64,000 bases of DNA from Brumimicrobium oceani (GTDB taxonomy: Bacteria; Bacteroidota; Bacteroidia; Flavobacteriales_D; Crocinitomicaceae). Below are positions 10,301 to 19,677 of this stretch, piece after piece. The notes beneath the pieces are model-generated. The model was not told the DNA's origin. It did not search any database and was given only the letters and a program-made list of their open reading frames with translations. The stretch lies in contig NZ_QFRJ01000002.1 of assembly GCF_003143775.1 (NCBI RefSeq), positions 330,501 to 394,500 on the forward strand, given 5' to 3'. A program made the position numbers and the translations under genes. Numbering within the stretch: position 1 is the first letter of the stretch; every line of letters begins with the position of its first letter.

Positions 10301-12803
10301 TTGAAACATTTGAAGCAGTTGGATCAATATCATCGCTGATTGTAAACAACTGAGTGATGTCAGTGAAATTCCCACAATCGTCTGTAATTCTGTAGGTTCT
10401 TGTGATTATTTCAGGACAAGTTGCTCCATTCGAAACATCTGAAACATGAGTAACTACTGGATTTGTAGTACAATTATCGGCTTCATTTGTAATCAAACTA
10501 AGATCTGGAGCAGGAATATCCGCTAAACATTGAAGTGTTAAGTCTGCTGGTGCTGTTGCTGTTGGTGGAATGGTATCTAAAACTTGAATGATTTGGTCAA
10601 CATCAAAGAAGTTTCCGCAATCATCAGTTATTCTGTATGTTCTTGTGATAATTTCTGGACAAGTATTTCCATCTGAAACATCAGAAACGAAAGTTACCGT
10701 TGGATTTGCAGTACAATTATCCACAGCATCAGTTACTACATTTATGTCTGAATTGGGAACATCACCTGCACATTGAACAAATATAGAATCAGGAACGCTT
10801 GCTGTTGGTTTAGTGGTATCATTAATGGTAATTCTTTGTGTTAAATCAATGCTATTATTGCACCCATCAGTTACTCTGTATATTCTTCTGATGACCGCAG
10901 GGCAAGTAAATCCACCAGAATAAGTTGTAGTATGAATCACAGTTGGAGTCGTGGAACAATTATCTGTAACTCCTGTAACCACATTTATACCCACCGGAGG
11001 AACTTCACTTATGCATTGAACATATAGGTCTGACACTGTTCCCGTTGGATCAATATTATCATATATCGATATACTTTGTGTTAAATCTGTATAGTTTCCA
11101 CAGTCATCTGTAATTCTGTATGTTCTTGTTATGATTCTGGAGCATCCACTTCCAATTGTAGCATCAGAAACAAAAGTAACTACTGGGTTTACGGTACAAT
11201 TATCCGCCACACCTGTAACTAAAGCAATATCCACTGCGGGTAAATCCTCAATACATTGAACTGTAGTATCGGCAGGTGAAGTTCCTGTTGGGGGAATTGT
11301 GTCTTTAACTGTAAATAATTGAATAAGATCTGTAAAGTTTCCGCAATCGTCAGTAATTCTGTAAGTTCTTGTGATAATTTCAGGACAAGTATTGCCGTTA
11401 GAAACATCACCTTCATACGTAACAATTGGATTTACAGCACAATTATCGGCCTCGTCGGTGATTAAATTCACATCAGGTGCTGGAATATTTGTAATACATT
11501 GCACTGTTGAGTCTGCTGGTGCTGTTCCAGTAGGATCAATATCATCAATGATTGTAATGCTTTGATTTACATCTGTGAAATTCCCACAGTCGTCAGTAAT
11601 TCGATAGGTTCTTGTAATAATTTCTGGACAACTTCCTCCATTCGAGACATCTGACAAAAAAGTGACCACTGGATTAGTTGTACAATTATCTGCTTCATCC
11701 GTTATTAAACTAAGATCTGGAACTGGAATAACTGTGTTACATTGAATTGTAATGGGCGCAGGAGCTGTAGCTGCTGGTGGAATTGTATCTAAAACGACAA
11801 TTGTTTGTGTAACATCAATATTGTTCCCACAATTATCGGCAATATTATAAATTCTTGAGATCACCTCCGGACAAGTATTTCCATCTGAAGATTCACTTAC
11901 AAAAGTAACTATTGGATTAGCTGTACAATTATCTGCGGCATTAGTGATTACATTGACATCTACTGGAGGAAGATCTGAAATACATTGAACAAATAAAGAA
12001 TCAGCCGAACCTGTTGGGTCAATATCTTCTGGACAGCAGGTATAAACAAAATTAGAGCTTGCTCCGTTCAATGTGAAATTATTAAAAACTCCTGTTTGCA
12101 TTACATTTGCTGAGTTTTCTAGATTGGAAATAGCGGTATTATTTCCAGCTGGAATTCCTTGATTAAAATCATAATAGACCAACAAACCTGTTTCATTTCC
12201 AACTAATTCAATGTCAATTTGTGCATTGATTTCAGCACTTGTTTTCGCATAATTCCAGATTCTAAATTCATCCAAATCACCTTCATATAATTGTGAAACT
12301 GGATTAGGTGTTTGATCAAATTCTTGACCTAAAGAGTGAAAGTCGGTGGACTCAAAAGAAAAAGCATGATTTGCAACTGTATTTATTTGACCATCAACAA
12401 ATAGAGAACAGACGCCATTATCATAAGTAAAGGCAAGGTGATGACAATCATTATCTCCAATAGGTGTTGTTCCTTCCATCCAAATTTCAGCTCCGTTTGC
12501 AGATTTTAAATAAAGTACAGGAACATCAGGAGTACTATCAAAAGAACCAGCGTATCTAAAAATGAGTCCATTTTCGTAATTAAAGTTCTTATTTGAAGAA
12601 TAAAAAACGTTGTGGTCTGTATTATTTTGTCCTTCAAATTTCACCCAAAATTCTACGGTAAAACTACTCAGATTTGCAACGGAACTGCTGATTGAATTAA
12701 TGTTGACGTAATCTCCATTTTTGAAATTTAGTGCATAATTAGTGCTTTGGGCAGAAATATTAAGACTGAATAAGACAAGAATTAATGTTATTGTGTGTTT
12801 CAT
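7344..12803 (-). CDS. Giant secreted protein: LamG-like domain, HYR-like repeats, PKD, type IX secretion C-terminal domain
   Basis: An 1819-residue protein with an ATG start. Residues 1-18 are a signal peptide (LVLFSLNISAQ). Residues about 20-235 resemble a LamG/concanavalin-A-like domain (FTVEFWVKFEG, CHHLAFTYDNGVCSLFVDGQ, DEFRIWNYAKT). Then follow about eleven HYR-like repeats (ADNCTxNPxV, CPEIITRTY, DDCGN, DxIxPT), broken by Ig/SprB-like modules (GTITLSGL, YVITGLPAGSYTNF, SWDNGV). A PKD domain sits near 1640-1690 (FTNESTGATAYEWDFGDEEF). The last roughly 90 residues are the gliding-motility-type (type B) CTD: VPNTFTPDGN, YNRWGELIFES, YGWDGT, GAYLWKISF. Known for the family: this CTD directs export by the type IX system and cell-surface attachment. 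Substrate and partner are unknown. Confidence 0.9.
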   Translation of the reverse strand: MKHTITLILVLFSLNISAQSTNYALNFKNGDYVNINSISSSVANLSSFTVEFWVKFEGQNNTDHNVFYSSNKNFNYENGLIFRYAGSFDSTPDVPVLYLKSANGAEIWMEGTTPIGDNDCHHLAFTYDNGVCSLFVDGQINTVANHAFSFESTDFHSLGQEFDQTPNPVSQLYEGDLDEFRIWNYAKTSAEINAQIDIELVGNETGLLVYYDFNQGIPAGNNTAISNLENSANVMQTGVFNNFTLNGASSNFVYTCCPEDIDPTGSADSLFVQCISDLPPVDVNVITNAADNCTANPIVTFVSESSDGNTCPEVISRIYNIADNCGNNIDVTQTIVVLDTIPPAATAPAPITIQCNTVIPVPDLSLITDEADNCTTNPVVTFLSDVSNGGSCPEIITRTYRITDDCGNFTDVNQSITIIDDIDPTGTAPADSTVQCITNIPAPDVNLITDEADNCAVNPIVTYEGDVSNGNTCPEIITRTYRITDDCGNFTDLIQLFTVKDTIPPTGTSPADTTVQCIEDLPAVDIALVTGVADNCTVNPVVTFVSDATIGSGCSRIITRTYRITDDCGNYTDLTQSISIYDNIDPTGTVSDLYVQCISEVPPVGINVVTGVTDNCSTTPTVIHTTTYSGGFTCPAVIRRIYRVTDGCNNSIDLTQRITINDTTKPTASVPDSIFVQCAGDVPNSDINVVTDAVDNCTANPTVTFVSDVSDGNTCPEIITRTYRITDDCGNFFDVDQIIQVLDTIPPTATAPADLTLQCLADIPAPDLSLITNEADNCTTNPVVTHVSDVSNGATCPEIITRTYRITDDCGNFTDITQLFTISDDIDPTASNVSTTVQCLTDVPAVDPAVILDEADNCTANPTVAFVSESTDGNSCNGEIITRIYGVTDVCGNSINVTHTILVDSYTPIFTVTGQGTTSCDGTDGEITLSGLSPNTNYEMSFDGGATNSITTNATGDYVITGLPAGSYTNFTVSDGDCPACTTTENVSININDPTAAVIGAGPDAQYCEGTTVILNAFNPESANISWDNGVSDGVGFIPPVGVSYYTVTSERVNCFSSDQLMITVSPAITDITCPADLTASCDISEQSSYADFEEFINAGGSATIPAGGIIDSASFTMFSEISDGITCPETITRTYQISDTCGVTLSCTQNIVISEIILPTGTAPNDTTVQCIGDLPVVDVLSITDEADNCSNVPTVTHVSDVSDGNTCPEVITRTYNIEDKCGNNIDVVQTITIDDDILPTASNPDTIFAACLADVPLPDPLVVTDEADNCTANPTVTFLSEATDGNTCNGEEITRFYKVEDDCGNSINVQQIIVIDLFDPVFTVSSTDPTTCDGNEGTITLSGLIPSSNYELTYDGGTPFSITTDANGEYTITGLVQGTYTDFTLTEATCLTCSTTENVTMTLTDPVPPIVNAGIDIIVCENESITLTAFNPDGANVSWNNGVVDGLGFVPPVGISIYTVTAEKVNCFTTDLVQVTVNPLPIVNAGNDLTVCDGEEVTLSASGADTYVWDNGVVDNVPFTPNLGLVTYTVIGTSIHGCENSDQVDVDVIISPEVSFLADRTVGCAPQEVNLFSTSPGIGNTCVFTINGNQEINGCNVNHIFTEAGCYDVNLKVELSNGCVDDLIITDYICIDDYPVADFFVNPEELTNIYNVADFTNESTGATAYEWDFGDEEFSNAIHPTHEYSVNSIKKEFIFDVELIATSNLGCQDTFNLDLPFFEELVYFVPNTFTPDGNKYNETFKPVFTSGFDPLDYKLEVYNRWGELIFESNDANYGWDGTYGASQIKFAPEGAYLWKISFKKLRNEESKEIIGSVSLLR

Positions 12804-12943
12804 AAAAATTGCAGTATCAAAGAAGTAATAGTATCGATTTGCACTTCGAATCTATTTTTAGAATAAATTGCAAGTTTAAGGATAAAAAGCGCTAACACAA
12901 AACCAAGTAAAAGACATAAAAATAAATGTTTTGAAAATGAAAA

Positions 12944-12967
12944 AGGGACGATTTGTAAATCGTCCCT
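12944..12967 (-). terminator. REP-like palindrome, copy 2; possible terminator of the 2125-residue protein gene
   Basis: A perfect inverted repeat, AGGGACGATTTG paired with its complement ending AAATCGTCCCT. It lies 53 bp beyond the stop at 13020. Read on the minus strand the stem is followed by TTTTTC, so it could end transcription of the gene before the next giant gene starts at 12803. It is the same motif as the palindrome at 7277-7297. Confidence 0.55.
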
Positions 12968-13019
12968 GCGTTGTGTCTTCGTACAATGTGTAGCTTTTAA
13001 AAAAATCGTAATTGGTTAA

Positions 13020-16000
13020 CTATCTCAACAAATTCACACTTCCAATCTCTTCAACATTTTCGTCATCTTTTAATTTCTTAAAGCTAATTTTCCAGATGTA
13101 AGTCCCTTCTGGGGCAAACTTAATATTACTAGCTCCAAAGGTTCCGTCCCATCCATAGGCTGGATCGTTACTTTCAAAAATCACTTCGCCCCAACGGTTA
13201 TAAATCTTCAAATTGTATTCCATAGGATCAAATCCAGAGGTAAATACAGGTTTAAATGATTCATTAAACAAGTTTCCATCTGGTGTGAATGTATTGGGTA
13301 CATTATAAATTAAATCTTCAAAGAAAGGTAAATCTCCAATAATTGAATCTGCACAACCTAAATCACTGTAAGCAATTAGCTTTACTTCATAGATTCTTTC
13401 TGCTGGGTTTCCAAGCACGGAATACTCATGAATTGGATTTACTGAGTTGCTGTATGTACTGTCGCCAAACTCCCATTGATAAGTAACTGCTCCACTAGAT
13501 TCATTTGTAAATTCAGCTTCATTATTGAAAGTTGTCAACTCCTCAGGTTCAATAGAGAAATCTGCAATTGGATAATTATCAATACAAATATAATCTGCCA
13601 TAGTTTCAGTATCGGAACAACCATTCGCTAATTCAACTTCCAGGGTAACGTCATAACAATCTGCATCAGTGAAAACATGACTTACGTTACAGCCATTGAG
13701 CATAACGTTACCTCCAATAGTAAAACGACATTGGTTACCAACTCCAGGACTTGTGCTAATTAAATTAATTTCTTCTGGCGCACATCCTTCTCTTGTATTT
13801 GCTGTAAAAGAAACTACTGGCACTTCTAAAACACTAACATCAACTTGATCTGTATTTTCACAACCCGAAGCAGAAGTTCCTGTAACGGTATAAGTTTGCG
13901 TTCCTAGAGTTGGCGTAAACGGAACACCATCAAGCACCCCATTATCCCAAGTATAGGTCACTGCTCCACTTCCCGACAAGGTCACTTCTTCACCTTCACA
14001 AACCTCAACCATGTTTCCTGCAGAAACATTTGGTAACGGAGACACTACTACTATTACATCATCGGTTGTAGTACAATTGGCTAATTCAGCCGTTACCGTG
14101 TAAGTTAAAGAACCCACTGTAGGAACAAAACCTACACCATCAGTGACACCGTTATTCCAAGAAATATTTGCGGCATCAGGATTTGTGGCTGTTAAGGTTA
14201 CCGTTTCTCCTTCACAAACTTGTAGATCTGAACCTGCATTTACCGCAGGTGGTGTTGGGTCAGTTAAAGTAATAGAAACATTTTCTGTAGTGCTACACGC
14301 AGAACAAGTCGTTTCTGCCACAGTATAGTCTGTGTAAGTTCCTGCAGACAAGCCAGTGATCACGTATTCGCCCGCAGCATTAGACGTTATCCCTGTTGCA
14401 GTTCCTCCATCATAAGTTAAATCGTAATTTGTAGAAGGTGTTAAGCCAGAAATAACAATAGTTCCATCCGTTCCATTACAAGTGCTTGGGTCATTTCCAG
14501 CAACACTAAAGTTTGGATCTTCTGCTCCAATCGAAATTATTTGAGTTAGATCTGTAAAGTTTGAACAATCATCCGTTACTCGGTAAGTTCTTGTAATTAA
14601 CTCACCGGCACAAGTATTTCCATCTGTAACTTCTGAAACAAAAGAAACAACTGGAGAAACTGTACAGTTATCGGCCTCATCTGTTATGATCGCAACATCG
14701 AAAACAGGAACATCTGTTAAACAAGCGACAAATAAAGTATCTGGATTACTTGCAGTAGGCGAAACGGTATCGTTCACTGTGATCACTTGAACAAGATCAA
14801 CATTATTTCCGCAATCATCCGCAATGTTATAAGTTCTAGTGATTACTTCAGGACAAGTATTTCCATCTGAAACATCGCTCACAAAAGTAACTGTTGGATT
14901 AGCTGTACAATTATCCGCTTCATCAGTGATTAAAGCAATATCTGCAGCAGGTATATCCCCTGCACACATGACAAGAGTGTCAGTAGGCACTGTTGCTGTT
15001 GGGGCAGTGTCATCACTAATTGTGATCACTTGCACCACATCTATATTGTTCCCGCAATCATCCGCGATATTGTAAGTTCTTGTTACCGTAATTAAACATC
15101 CACTTCCTGTCGTCACGTCTCCTACATGAGTTACCGTTGGATTAACGGTGCAATTGTCTGCTTCGTCAGTTATTGAAGTAACATCTGCGGCAGGCAAATC
15201 TCCAACACATTGAACAGTTAAATCAGCAGGCGCTGTTCCGGTAGGATTTTCATCATCATTCACAATGATTGTTTGTGTTGCTGAAACAGAAACTCCACAA
15301 ACATCGGTTAACTGATAAGTTCTTGTAATTGTTTCAGGACAAGATCCTCCGTCTGACACTTCACCTAACATTGTAAATGATGCAGAATCAATTTTTCCTC
15401 CAGCAGGAAGAGAAACCGTTCCTCCATCCGCTAAAAATGCATCGAGATCTGCATAAGGAGGCTGTTGAGAAATATTACAAGAAGCAGTTACACCGGTTGG
15501 TGCGGTAATTCCTGTCAATGGTGGGTGAACTGTTACTGTCACTTGATCCGTACTGATACAATTTAACAATCCTGCAGTAACAGTATATGTATTGATTCCA
15601 ACAGGAGGAACAAAACTCGCACCATCTGTCACTCCATTATCCCACGCGATACTTGCTCCATCAGGATTAAATGCAGTTAATGTAACAGCACTTCCTGGAC
15701 AAACTTCTTGATCCAAACCTGCGTCGATAGTTGGTGGAATTGGGTCATTTAAAACGATACTTGAATTATTGATTCCTTGACATCCATTGAAAATTACTTC
15801 AAAATCAGAATAAGCCCCTGCACTAAGGCCTGGAATTACGATATTCCCTGAAGAGTTAGAGTTCATAACGTTTGGCCCAACCGTAGCTCCATTAAAATAA
15901 GACACTTCGTAAACATCATTGGGATCTAAACCTTCAATTACAACTGTTCCATCTGTTCCATTACACACCGTTGGGTCTGTAAAAGAAACATCAAAAACAA

Positions 16001-19000
16001 TATTTGTATTGACCAATACAGTTGTGGTTGCATCTGCCGAACAAGCATTTCCATCCGTATATGTGTATGTAATTGTATGTGTTCCAAGACCTGCAACGCT
16101 TGGATCAAAATCTCCTCCAACAACACCTGGACCAGAGAAAACGCCTCCAGTTGGTGTCCCGCCTAAGCTTACTGTTGCTGCAAATTCACAGATATCAGCA
16201 ATAGGATCAATTGTTGGCGTTGGCAGCGGATTTACTGTAATATCAATCGTTTGATTTGTTGCACATTCTCCTGCATTTGGCGTAAAAGTATAAGTTGCTG
16301 TTCCTAAAGTTGTCGCTACAACAGCAGGACTCCAAGTTCCATTTACACTTTCATTTGAAACTGTAGGTAGCGTTGGTGGCGTATCATTCTCACAGAAAGC
16401 TGTTGCTACACCAAAAGTAGGAACTGTTTGTGCATTCACGGTAACCGTTACATCATCTGTAGAAATACAATTATTTAAATTCGCTGTAACAGTATATGTT
16501 TGCGTTGTTGTTGGCGTAAATGCTACTCCATCAGTAATTCCTTGATCCCAAGAAATAGCCGCACCATCAGGATTAGTCGCAGTTAACGTAACTGGTGTTC
16601 CTTCACAAACCGTTTGATCAGTTCCTGCATTTACTGTTGGTGCATTAGGATCTGAAAGATTCAAAGTCGTATTGTCTGTGCTAAAACATCCACCTGACCC
16701 CACAAAGAAAGTAGTGTATGCTCCTGCATTTAAACCAGAAATCATGACTTCACCAGAAGCATTTGAAACAAAATTTGTTGGTCCAACAATTCCCCCGTTA
16801 TCATAAGAAACAGAGTAAACAGTGGAATTTTCCAGACCAGAAATGGTAATGCTTCCATCGGTTCCTCCACAAGCTGTTGGGTTAGTTGAAGCCAATGTAA
16901 AATCTAAATCCGTATTGACTTCGATATCTACGGTTGAACTTCCCGTACATCCATTTCCATCTGTGAAAGTATAAGTTATTGTATGTGTTCCTAAACCAGC
17001 AACAGCAGGATCAAAATCCGCTCCTGACATACCGTTTCCTGAGAATGTACCTCCAACTGGATTTGCCGTTAAAGTTACTGAAGCAGAAGCCACACAAATA
17101 TCAGAAGGTGCTGTAATTGTAGGATTAGGTTCAGGATCAACTGTCACGTCTAAAGTTGCAGTTGCCGCACACAATCCAGCGTCTGGTGTGAAAGTATATG
17201 TCGTTGCACCAACAATAGTGTTTGAAATTGTAGCTGGATTCCAAGTTCCTGTAATGTTTTCATTGGACATTGCAGGTAAGCTTGGAGCTGCTGTGTTTTC
17301 GCAAAAATTAGCAATTGCGTTAAAAGTGGGAATATCCTGTGGAGTCAAAGTAACAGTAACGTCATCAGTGGCAGAGCAACCATTCAACAAAACCGTAACC
17401 GTGTAGGTTTGTGTATTCGCTGGAGTAAAAGGAACACCGTCTGTAACTCCATTATCCCAAGAAATTGTTGCTCCTGCAGGATATCCTAAAGCGGTTAAAG
17501 TTACAGAACTCCCTGTACAAATTGTTTGTGGAGCGCCTGCATCAACCGTTGGACCATTCGGGTCTGAGAGTCCTATGGTGGAATTATCTGTTCCTATACA
17601 AGCATTCAATTCCACAGAAAAATTACTATAGCTTCCTGCACTTAATCCTGTGATTACCGCCTCTCCTGAAGCATTTGATGTAATACTTAATGGACCAACT
17701 GTTGTCCCTCCATCATCATAACTTACATTAAAAGTAGTTGAGTTATCTAGACCACTTAATGTTATCGTTCCGTCTGTTCCTGCACAAACAGAAGGGTCCG
17801 TTGCGCTTAAAGTAAAGGAAGGGATGGTTTTTCCGGGATCAATAGTAAAAGTCTGATCACCAGCACAACTCCCATTACTTCCGGAAATAGTATATGTACC
17901 CGCAGGTCCACTAACGATTCCTGTTGGGCTAACTACTGGACCAACAGGCGCAAAAGTGTAGCTCAGTGAATTGTCATAATTTGTAATCGCCACAGTGCTA
18001 TTAACGTTACAATCTGCTGCGGTTTCTAATGTTAATATGGGATCTGCTGGAGTACAATTGGTGAAGGCTATGGTTGTGTCATTTGAACAAGTTAAACCTG
18101 AACCAATAGAGTCTTCAAACTCTACATTTAACGCGACTGAAATATTCCCACTCCATTCCATAGGGTTTAGAGCTGAACAGCTTGTCGCTGGGGAATACGT
18201 CGTATTGTTACCACCATTACTCAAAGCGTTAGGGAAAACATAAACTTCTACCGTACTATTTTCATCATACCAAGGAATAAATGGCAAATTAAAGCCATAA
18301 CTAAAATTAGGAGTAGCAAAAGGATAATTTGCTACAACTATATTATCCACATAAACGCTTACAGTTCCACTGGGATCGGTATGGTTAAAACAGTAGGAAT
18401 TAACAGCGACATCCAAACTTAAAGAATTGGCACTTCCACCAGAATTGTTGGGAGGGATATTAACGTATCCTGCATTATTAGAACCTCCAAATGGTGAATT
18501 AGCAACTACTGCAGGAGTAGATGAATTGTACTGAATTGGATCTTTTGGCCCTGAAGTAGAACAACAATTTGGTCCTGCAGCAAAACCATTGTAAGTTATG
18601 GTAAATATTTCACTACCATCTACACAAGCATTGGCAGGCACAGTAGACGGTGTAGGAGAAATATCGAAGATTGTTCCTATATCGCTATTGTCGCAATCAA
18701 ATTGTGCTGTTACATCCCAAGTACAGGTTGTAGAATTCCATATAATCTCAACTAAATCATTAGGATCTGAAGGCACTTCAGGATAAACTACAACAGCATG
18801 TGTTCCTGAAGCCAAAACGGTATTGGTTTCATCACAAACAATTTCCCATGGCAGATTAATATTTGTTGTAGTACAAAAATCAGTATTTGCAAGAGTGAGC
18901 CCAAGGCTGATGTCTTTACAAAAATCAACCGTTTTTGTGATGATACCTGATGGTGTTGTAACATTTAATGTTGCTGAACTAATGGTCGGTTTCAAGCTAA

Positions 19001-19397
19001 AAAAACTTGTTTCATCCACAGCAATCCCTGCAGTGACTCCATTTTGGGTTAAGGTATAAGTACCGTTTACTGTGGTCAATGTAAAATCTGTACCGTGTAC
19101 AGCAGGGTCTAATGGCCCAATAGTACCGTTATAGGATCCAGTTCCGGTCTCACTATAAACTATTACTCCCGACAATTGACTGATCACTTGAACACTTCCG
19201 CCGGTTGTCAAAGTTCCATTATAATCAAAAAACAGCTCGCTATTGCAGCTGCTGTTCTCAAAAGTCATTGAATAATTTTGTCCTGCACAAGCCTCACCGC
19301 TTGCGGTTACAGCGGTCGAATAAGAGGGACAATTCTGTGAATTACCATTAAAAATAAAGAATACACAAACAATTAGGGTGGGTAAAAAATTTCTCAT
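13020..19397 (-). CDS. Giant secreted protein: Ig/SprB-like modules, HYR-like repeats, PKD, type IX secretion C-terminal domain
   Basis: A 2125-residue protein with an ATG start. Residues 1-20 are a signal peptide (CVFFIFNGNSQ). Residues about 21-460 are a cysteine-containing N-terminal region I cannot assign. From about 480 to 1340 come alternating modules: a Gly/Ser-rich type (DGTITLSGL, ITGLSAGSY), an Ig-like type (ISWDNGVTDGVPFTP, TYTVT) and a third beginning TITAPSDIC. Only about four HYR-like repeats are present, against eleven or more in the neighbours. A PKD domain (FTNESSGAVTYQWEFGD) and a type B CTD close the protein (VPNTFTPDGN, YNRWGEVIFES, YGWDGT, GTYIWKISF). The last 400 residues are very similar to those of the 1819-residue paralogue, pointing to tandem duplication with N-terminal swapping. 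Confidence 0.9.
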   Translation of the reverse strand: MRNFLPTLIVCVFFIFNGNSQNCPSYSTAVTASGEACAGQNYSMTFENSSCNSELFFDYNGTLTTGGSVQVISQLSGVIVYSETGTGSYNGTIGPLDPAVHGTDFTLTTVNGTYTLTQNGVTAGIAVDETSFFSLKPTISSATLNVTTPSGIITKTVDFCKDISLGLTLANTDFCTTTNINLPWEIVCDETNTVLASGTHAVVVYPEVPSDPNDLVEIIWNSTTCTWDVTAQFDCDNSDIGTIFDISPTPSTVPANACVDGSEIFTITYNGFAAGPNCCSTSGPKDPIQYNSSTPAVVANSPFGGSNNAGYVNIPPNNSGGSANSLSLDVAVNSYCFNHTDPSGTVSVYVDNIVVANYPFATPNFSYGFNLPFIPWYDENSTVEVYVFPNALSNGGNNTTYSPATSCSALNPMEWSGNISVALNVEFEDSIGSGLTCSNDTTIAFTNCTPADPILTLETAADCNVNSTVAITNYDNSLSYTFAPVGPVVSPTGIVSGPAGTYTISGSNGSCAGDQTFTIDPGKTIPSFTLSATDPSVCAGTDGTITLSGLDNSTTFNVSYDDGGTTVGPLSITSNASGEAVITGLSAGSYSNFSVELNACIGTDNSTIGLSDPNGPTVDAGAPQTICTGSSVTLTALGYPAGATISWDNGVTDGVPFTPANTQTYTVTVLLNGCSATDDVTVTLTPQDIPTFNAIANFCENTAAPSLPAMSNENITGTWNPATISNTIVGATTYTFTPDAGLCAATATLDVTVDPEPNPTITAPSDICVASASVTLTANPVGGTFSGNGMSGADFDPAVAGLGTHTITYTFTDGNGCTGSSTVDIEVNTDLDFTLASTNPTACGGTDGSITISGLENSTVYSVSYDNGGIVGPTNFVSNASGEVMISGLNAGAYTTFFVGSGGCFSTDNTTLNLSDPNAPTVNAGTDQTVCEGTPVTLTATNPDGAAISWDQGITDGVAFTPTTTQTYTVTANLNNCISTDDVTVTVNAQTVPTFGVATAFCENDTPPTLPTVSNESVNGTWSPAVVATTLGTATYTFTPNAGECATNQTIDITVNPLPTPTIDPIADICEFAATVSLGGTPTGGVFSGPGVVGGDFDPSVAGLGTHTITYTYTDGNACSADATTTVLVNTNIVFDVSFTDPTVCNGTDGTVVIEGLDPNDVYEVSYFNGATVGPNVMNSNSSGNIVIPGLSAGAYSDFEVIFNGCQGINNSSIVLNDPIPPTIDAGLDQEVCPGSAVTLTAFNPDGASIAWDNGVTDGASFVPPVGINTYTVTAGLLNCISTDQVTVTVHPPLTGITAPTGVTASCNISQQPPYADLDAFLADGGTVSLPAGGKIDSASFTMLGEVSDGGSCPETITRTYQLTDVCGVSVSATQTIIVNDDENPTGTAPADLTVQCVGDLPAADVTSITDEADNCTVNPTVTHVGDVTTGSGCLITVTRTYNIADDCGNNIDVVQVITISDDTAPTATVPTDTLVMCAGDIPAADIALITDEADNCTANPTVTFVSDVSDGNTCPEVITRTYNIADDCGNNVDLVQVITVNDTVSPTASNPDTLFVACLTDVPVFDVAIITDEADNCTVSPVVSFVSEVTDGNTCAGELITRTYRVTDDCSNFTDLTQIISIGAEDPNFSVAGNDPSTCNGTDGTIVISGLTPSTNYDLTYDGGTATGITSNAAGEYVITGLSAGTYTDYTVAETTCSACSTTENVSITLTDPTPPAVNAGSDLQVCEGETVTLTATNPDAANISWNNGVTDGVGFVPTVGSLTYTVTAELANCTTTDDVIVVVSPLPNVSAGNMVEVCEGEEVTLSGSGAVTYTWDNGVLDGVPFTPTLGTQTYTVTGTSASGCENTDQVDVSVLEVPVVSFTANTREGCAPEEINLISTSPGVGNQCRFTIGGNVMLNGCNVSHVFTDADCYDVTLEVELANGCSDTETMADYICIDNYPIADFSIEPEELTTFNNEAEFTNESSGAVTYQWEFGDSTYSNSVNPIHEYSVLGNPAERIYEVKLIAYSDLGCADSIIGDLPFFEDLIYNVPNTFTPDGNLFNESFKPVFTSGFDPMEYNLKIYNRWGEVIFESNDPAYGWDGTFGASNIKFAPEGTYIWKISFKKLKDDENVEEIGSVNLLR

Positions 19398-19677
19398 ACA
19401 ATAGTTTTAATTACAATTTTCCAGACTCATTTTAAATAAACAACTTTGAATTGAGGAAATATCTCAACAAAGAATTAACTATGTTATTCTTTTCCAATCT
19501 TTTCAAAAGTCTACTTAGTGAAAATAAATCTGAAAACTATATGCCCCAAAAATAGTTAAAATCATGATAATGCACCATTAATATTTGAAGGAACAATCTT
19601 TTTTTATTAACAATAAACAAACAAATATTTGAATAAGTCTGCAAAGTTTAAGCTTAAGTTTAGGAGAAAGATGGAAA

